From the NCBI GenBank assembly GCA_016786585.1, contig JAEUUI010000008.1:248001-312000 (forward strand): a DNA stretch of 64,000 nucleotides, in the 5' to 3' direction. The notes beneath the pieces were generated by a model that had not been told where the DNA came from, searched no databases, and saw only the letters and a list, made by a program, of their open reading frames with translations. This DNA is from Cyclobacteriaceae bacterium (GTDB lineage: Bacteria; Bacteroidota; Bacteroidia; Cytophagales; Cyclobacteriaceae). Within the stretch, counting starts at the first letter, position 1, and each line of letters starts with the position of its first letter. Made by a program: the position numbers and the translations under genes. Below are positions 60,784 through 64,000 of the stretch, in pieces.

Positions 60784-61091
60784 TGAACAGTATCAGGAAT
60801 CTTAGAATCGTGGGGATACTCGAAGGAGTATCCTTTCTTGTGTTGGGCGCGGCTATGGTCGTTAAATATGGTTATGGCATACCGGAGGCAGTGAAATACC
60901 CGGGCTGGGCGCACGGGTTATTATTTGTGCTGTACATCATGGCTGTTCCACTTGCACAGAAGGCTATGAGCTGGAACTTCAAATGGCTTGTGATCGCATG
61001 GGCTGCAAGTGTAATTCCATTGGGAACATTTTTCCTGGATAAATATCTGGTAAGGCGCGAGAAGGAGTTGCTCGCAAATAAGTCTGCCTAA
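60783..61091 (+). CDS. DUF3817 family small membrane protein
   Basis: Inner-membrane protein of 102 aa with three hydrophobic segments (about 9-28, 40-60 and 68-87). It begins LRIVGILEGVSFLVLGAAMVVKYGYG and has YPGWAHGLLFVLYIMAVPLAQ, both characteristic of the DUF3817 (YdzA-like) family, whose function is unknown. It is coupled to the DUF4920 gene by overlap. Its stop codon runs into the hairpin at 61090-61114. Confidence 0.88.
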   Translation: MNSIRNLRIVGILEGVSFLVLGAAMVVKYGYGIPEAVKYPGWAHGLLFVLYIMAVPLAQKAMSWNFKWLVIAWAASVIPLGTFFLDKYLVRREKELLANKSA

Positions 61092-61114
61092 AAAAAAGAG
61101 GCCCGAAAGCCTCT
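61090..61114 (-). terminator. Rho-independent terminator (minus strand)
   Basis: Stem AGAGGC/GCCTCT with a six-base loop; on the minus strand it ends in a run of eight T. It lies 27 bases past the stop of the lipoprotein gene 61141-62085. The hairpin may also help plus-strand transcripts stop, though no T run follows on that strand. Confidence 0.8.
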
Positions 61115-61140
61115 GAATTGCATAACCCCTAACTTCCAAA

Positions 61141-62085
61141 CTATTGGAGGGTAAGTTTTACTTTATAGACAACACCTTCGGTTATCACTTTTATTTTGTC
61201 TTCGGAAGGGCTATAAATATGACCCGAAAATGTACCTGAAACCGTGTTTGTCACACTGTCAAATTCGGTTAGCGTAAAAGTTTCAACTTGCGGAAATCCC
61301 CAGTGCCAATCTGAATCCCAAGACGACCCGGTCCTTTCGGATTCGTTGAAATTCATCTGCAGTTCTATATTCTCGGTTGTTGCCGGTAAGCCCATTTTGT
61401 AGTTGTCAAGGATGATCCATAACGACTCATAATAACCGTCATCAAGCATTTTCCGGCCAGTCAGTACAAAGAAGCCTGTTGATTCGTTGTAAATCGCTTG
61501 TTCAATATAAGTCGCTCTCCAGAGCAGTCCATCGAGTTTTAACTGAACGCTATTAGCAAGAAGACTATCTTGCGGATGGATAACATTAAAGCCAAAACTA
61601 ACGTAACCGTAACTTTCTGGTGACTGATCATCCGTAACTTCCAGGACTTCAGGAACAACAAATGTGCTGCCTTCTTCCGTAATTGAAAAAGGAAGTGGTA
61701 GTAATTGGGTTACAAACCGTGCTTGCTCGCTGCCTTCAAAAGGTGCAGCATATAACACGTGGTTATCGGAATCCACCACTAAAAACTCCACTAATTCATA
61801 GTTACCAACACTAAGCTGGACCGATTCGCTGACGTATCCGCTTCCAAAAGAAAACAAGGCAAGCTTTAAATGGTCAAAAACAATTGTGTTGCCTTTCCGC
61901 ACTGACACAACAATTGCAGCCGGTTCGCGGTCAAGAGTATCCAATAATTTTGCACCTGTTCTTTCTGTAATACCATACCTAAATTGAATAAATCCCTGAT
62001 TCTGATTAGATTCAGAAACATCTTCACAGGCTGTTACAATCAACAGTAATAACCCTATCCATGATAAGCGAAAAAAGCTCTTCAT
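61141..62085 (-). CDS. Hypothetical lipoprotein
   Basis: Predicted lipoprotein of 314 aa from the ATG at 62085 (MKSFFRLSWIGLLLLIV, lipobox in VTACEDV). The mature chain reads as two beta-rich parts. The first (about 30-150) includes PAAIVVSVRKGNTIVFDHLKLALFSFG and VQLSVGNYELVEFLVVD. These resemble fimbrillin- or DUF4465-like putative surface lipoproteins, with no firm match. No catalytic motif is visible. It lies 20 bases downstream of the aconitase gene on the same strand but may be a separate function. Confidence 0.7.
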   Translation of the reverse strand: MKSFFRLSWIGLLLLIVTACEDVSESNQNQGFIQFRYGITERTGAKLLDTLDREPAAIVVSVRKGNTIVFDHLKLALFSFGSGYVSESVQLSVGNYELVEFLVVDSDNHVLYAAPFEGSEQARFVTQLLPLPFSITEEGSTFVVPEVLEVTDDQSPESYGYVSFGFNVIHPQDSLLANSVQLKLDGLLWRATYIEQAIYNESTGFFVLTGRKMLDDGYYESLWIILDNYKMGLPATTENIELQMNFNESERTGSSWDSDWHWGFPQVETFTLTEFDSVTNTVSGTFSGHIYSPSEDKIKVITEGVVYKVKLTLQ

Positions 62086-62105
62086 TCGATATTTAATCAA
62101 TTGTA

Positions 62106-64000
62106 TTACTTCTTCTTTTTAGCAGCTTTCTTCACCACTTTCTTAGCCGACTTTTTAGTCGCCTTAGCTTTCACCGGTTTGCGGGTAGCTTTCTTAGCAA
62201 CCTTCTTCGCTGCCTTTTTAACCGCCTTCTTGGCTGTCTTTTTGGTTAACGCTTTCTTAATCTTTTTAGCTACCGCCTTAATCTTCTTGCCTAAGGTTTT
62301 CTTGGCAGGAGCCTTTGGTGTTGATGCAAGTTCTTTCGCCATCAGGTTCAAGGCAGAACCCGCTTTAAACCATTCGATCTGACCTGCATTGTACGTGTGA
62401 TTAACCTTAATTGTATCGCTTGTTCCGTTCTTGTGGTGCAGTACGAGAGTCAATTGTTTTTCAGGAGCGAACGATGTCAGGTCAACAATATCGATTGTAT
62501 CGTCTTCCTGGAAGCGATCGTAGTCGCCTTCATTAGCGAACGTTAACCCAAGCATTCCCTGCTTCTTCAGGTTTGTTTCGTGGATACGGGCGAATGATTT
62601 CACCAGGATCACACGGATACCCAAATGACGCGGCTGCATCGCTGCATGCTCGCGCGATGAACCTTCACCATAGTTATGGTCACCCACCACGATAGTAGGA
62701 ATGCCAGCAGCTTTGTACGCCCGCTGGGTAGCCGGTACCGGACCGTATTCTCCGGTCAGTTGATTTTTAACACTGTCGGTTTTGTCGTTGAAATAGTTCA
62801 GCGCACCGGTCAATGTATTGTTAGCGATGTTATCGAGGTGACCGCGGAATCTCAGCCATGGACCAGCCATTGAGATGTGGTCGGTTGTACATTTTCCTTT
62901 TGCTTTGATCAGCAGTTTCATGCCCATCAGATTCTTGCCATCCCATGGAGCAAACGGAGCCAAAGCCTGCAAGCGGTTTGAATCAGGTTTGATCTTCACC
63001 ACAACTCTGCTGCCGTCTTTGGCAGGAGCAAGGTAGCCCGCATCTTTCACAGCAAAGCCTTTCGGAGGAAGTTCAACACCTTTTGGTTCATCAAGCTTAA
63101 CCGCCTGACCATCTTCATTGATCAGTGAGTCTTTCAGCGGGTTGAATGTCAGATCACCTGCGATTGCAAATGCGGTTGTAATTTCAGGAGAAGCCACGAA
63201 CGCGTGCGTGTTCGGATTACCATCGTTACGCTTGGCAAAGTTCCGGTTGAAGGATGTAATGATCGAGTTAGCACGGTTAGGATCGTTAGTATGACGTGAC
63301 CACTGACCGATACATGGTCCGCAGGCATTCGCCAGAACAACTCCACCCATTTTATCGAACACGCCCAGGAAGCCATCACGCTCAACAGTGTAACGCACCT
63401 GCTCCGAACCCGGAGTGATCGTGAATTCTGCTTTCGCTTTTAATTTTTTGTCGACTGCTTGCTTCGCCAGGGATGCCGAACGGGAGATATCTTCGTATGA
63501 AGAGTTGGTACACGATCCGATCAGACCAACTTCAAGGCGCTGAGGCCAGTTGTTTTTCTTTACTTCTTCTGCGAATTGTGAAATCGGAATGGCACGGTCT
63601 GGCGTGAAGGGTCCGTTTACGTGCGGCTCCAGTGTTGAAAGGTCAATCTCAATTACCTGATCGAAATATTTTTCAGGGTTCGCATAAACTTCCGGATCGC
63701 CCTGTAAGTGTTCTTTTACTTTATCGGCCAGTTCGGCAACTTCTTTGCGGCCGGTGCCACGCAGGTACTGCGACATCTTTTCATCGTACCCGAATGTTGA
63801 TGTGGTTGCACCAATTTCAGCGCCCATGTTACAAATGGTTCCTTTACCGGTACATGACAATGAATCAGCGCCCGGTCCGAAGTATTCAACGATTGCTCCG
63901 GTTCCGCCTTTAACGGTAAGAATTCCGGCAACTTTCAGGATAACATCTTTTGAGGAAGTCCAGCCACTTAACTTACCGGTAAGCTTGATACCGATCAGCT
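62106..64000 (-). CDS. Aconitate hydratase with histone-H1-like C-terminal tail (partial, N-terminus outside window)
   Basis: Tricarboxylic-acid-cycle enzyme that isomerises citrate and isocitrate; the visible 630 residues cover most of the protein and the gene continues past the right edge. Two [4Fe-4S] cysteines are in [10 protein letters not shown]; the swivel-domain motifs [17 protein letters not shown] and [19 protein letters not shown] are complete. It looks like the mitochondrial/Aquifex-type aconitase branch. After the usual end of the enzyme (ALNLMAKEL) the chain continues with about 72 residues of which 33 are Lys, the rest mostly Ala, Thr and Val, in KKAAKK-type repeats (62109-62324). 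Such tails bind nucleic acids in other proteins. Confidence 0.92.
   Translation of the reverse strand, partial: LIGIKLTGKLSGWTSSKDVILKVAGILTVKGGTGAIVEYFGPGADSLSCTGKGTICNMGAEIGATTSTFGYDEKMSQYLRGTGRKEVAELADKVKEHLQGDPEVYANPEKYFDQVIEIDLSTLEPHVNGPFTPDRAIPISQFAEEVKKNNWPQRLEVGLIGSCTNSSYEDISRSASLAKQAVDKKLKAKAEFTITPGSEQVRYTVERDGFLGVFDKMGGVVLANACGPCIGQWSRHTNDPNRANSIITSFNRNFAKRNDGNPNTHAFVASPEITTAFAIAGDLTFNPLKDSLINEDGQAVKLDEPKGVELPPKGFAVKDAGYLAPAKDGSRVVVKIKPDSNRLQALAPFAPWDGKNLMGMKLLIKAKGKCTTDHISMAGPWLRFRGHLDNIANNTLTGALNYFNDKTDSVKNQLTGEYGPVPATQRAYKAAGIPTIVVGDHNYGEGSSREHAAMQPRHLGIRVILVKSFARIHETNLKKQGMLGLTFANEGDYDRFQEDDTIDIVDLTSFAPEKQLTLVLHHKNGTSDTIKVNHTYNAGQIEWFKAGSALNLMAKELASTPKAPAKKTLGKKIKAVAKKIKKALTKKTAKKAVKKAAKKVAKKATRKPVKAKATKKSAKKVVKKAAKKKK

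Noticed and set aside
1-64000. tRNA, rRNA and riboswitch genes
   Set aside because: The intergenic stretches read (for example 15301-15478, 19836-20109 and 56377-56570) show no cloverleaf-like or known riboswitch pattern; this was by eye, so a covariance-model scan would be decisive.

Overview
The window looks like chromosomal DNA of a Bacteroidota bacterium, most likely from the Cytophagales. It has a SusC/SusD pair, an HmuY-type haem protein, hisIE and two-domain hisB genes, and promoters of the Bacteroidota type (TTG or TTTG, about 20 bases, TAnnTTTG). Genus is not resolved. No rRNA, tRNA, CRISPR array, prophage or transposase gene was seen. Coding density is high and many genes overlap by ATGA or TAATG.

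Layout. 1-9.4 kb: mostly minus-strand genes. These are an M28 peptidase (cut by the left edge), a GMC dehydrogenase with its small subunit, yidD, cysS, a DUF72 gene, small envelope genes, and a winged-helix regulator operon with a clear palindromic operator inside its promoter. Riboflavin synthase and a PAP2 phosphatase follow. 9.4-15.3 kb: a CtlX-like arginine/citrulline hydrolase, a histidine kinase with a C-terminal STAS-like domain, a lipoamide-dehydrogenase-like flavoprotein that has lost its redox cysteines, and a helical-repeat protein. 15.4-19.8 kb: a citrate module made of a DASS anion symporter, a fused CitD-CitE protein and CitF, ending in a terminator.

20.1-35.7 kb: a polysaccharide-utilisation-like locus that looks built for ribosides. 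It encodes ribokinase, SusC, SusD, three exported ADP-ribosylglycohydrolase paralogues, two exported double-domain esterases and a GRP-type sugar permease. A YD-repeat-like lipoprotein lies at the end. In composition it resembles the ribose-utilisation (rus) loci of Bacteroides, but the hydrolase and esterase sets are expanded. 35.8-44.7 kb: an alpha-L-fucosidase, then the complete histidine operon hisG-D-C-B-H-A-F-IE on the minus strand. A four-helix-bundle (rRNA intervening-sequence type) gene with terminal inverted repeats sits between hisB and hisH. The operon is preceded by a short histidine-rich leader peptide and an attenuator.

44.8-51.6 kb: a TPR lipoprotein, a NUDIX hydrolase, a TlpA/DUF3738 protein, a two-component system, an orphan LuxR-type regulator, and a GIY-YIG nuclease gene bracketed by about 110-base composite hairpin repeats. 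51.6-60.2 kb: a haem acquisition locus (hmuT, U, V and S homologues, an AraC regulator, a TonB receptor and an HmuY-like lipoprotein), with a perfect palindrome at the predicted transcription start. 60.3-64 kb: a DUF4920 protein, a DUF3817 membrane protein, a lipoprotein, and the C-terminal part of an aconitase carrying a histone-H1-like lysine/alanine tail.

Start sites were chosen from signal peptides, overlaps and promoter positions. Functions are inferred from recognised motifs and context; no database search was run.
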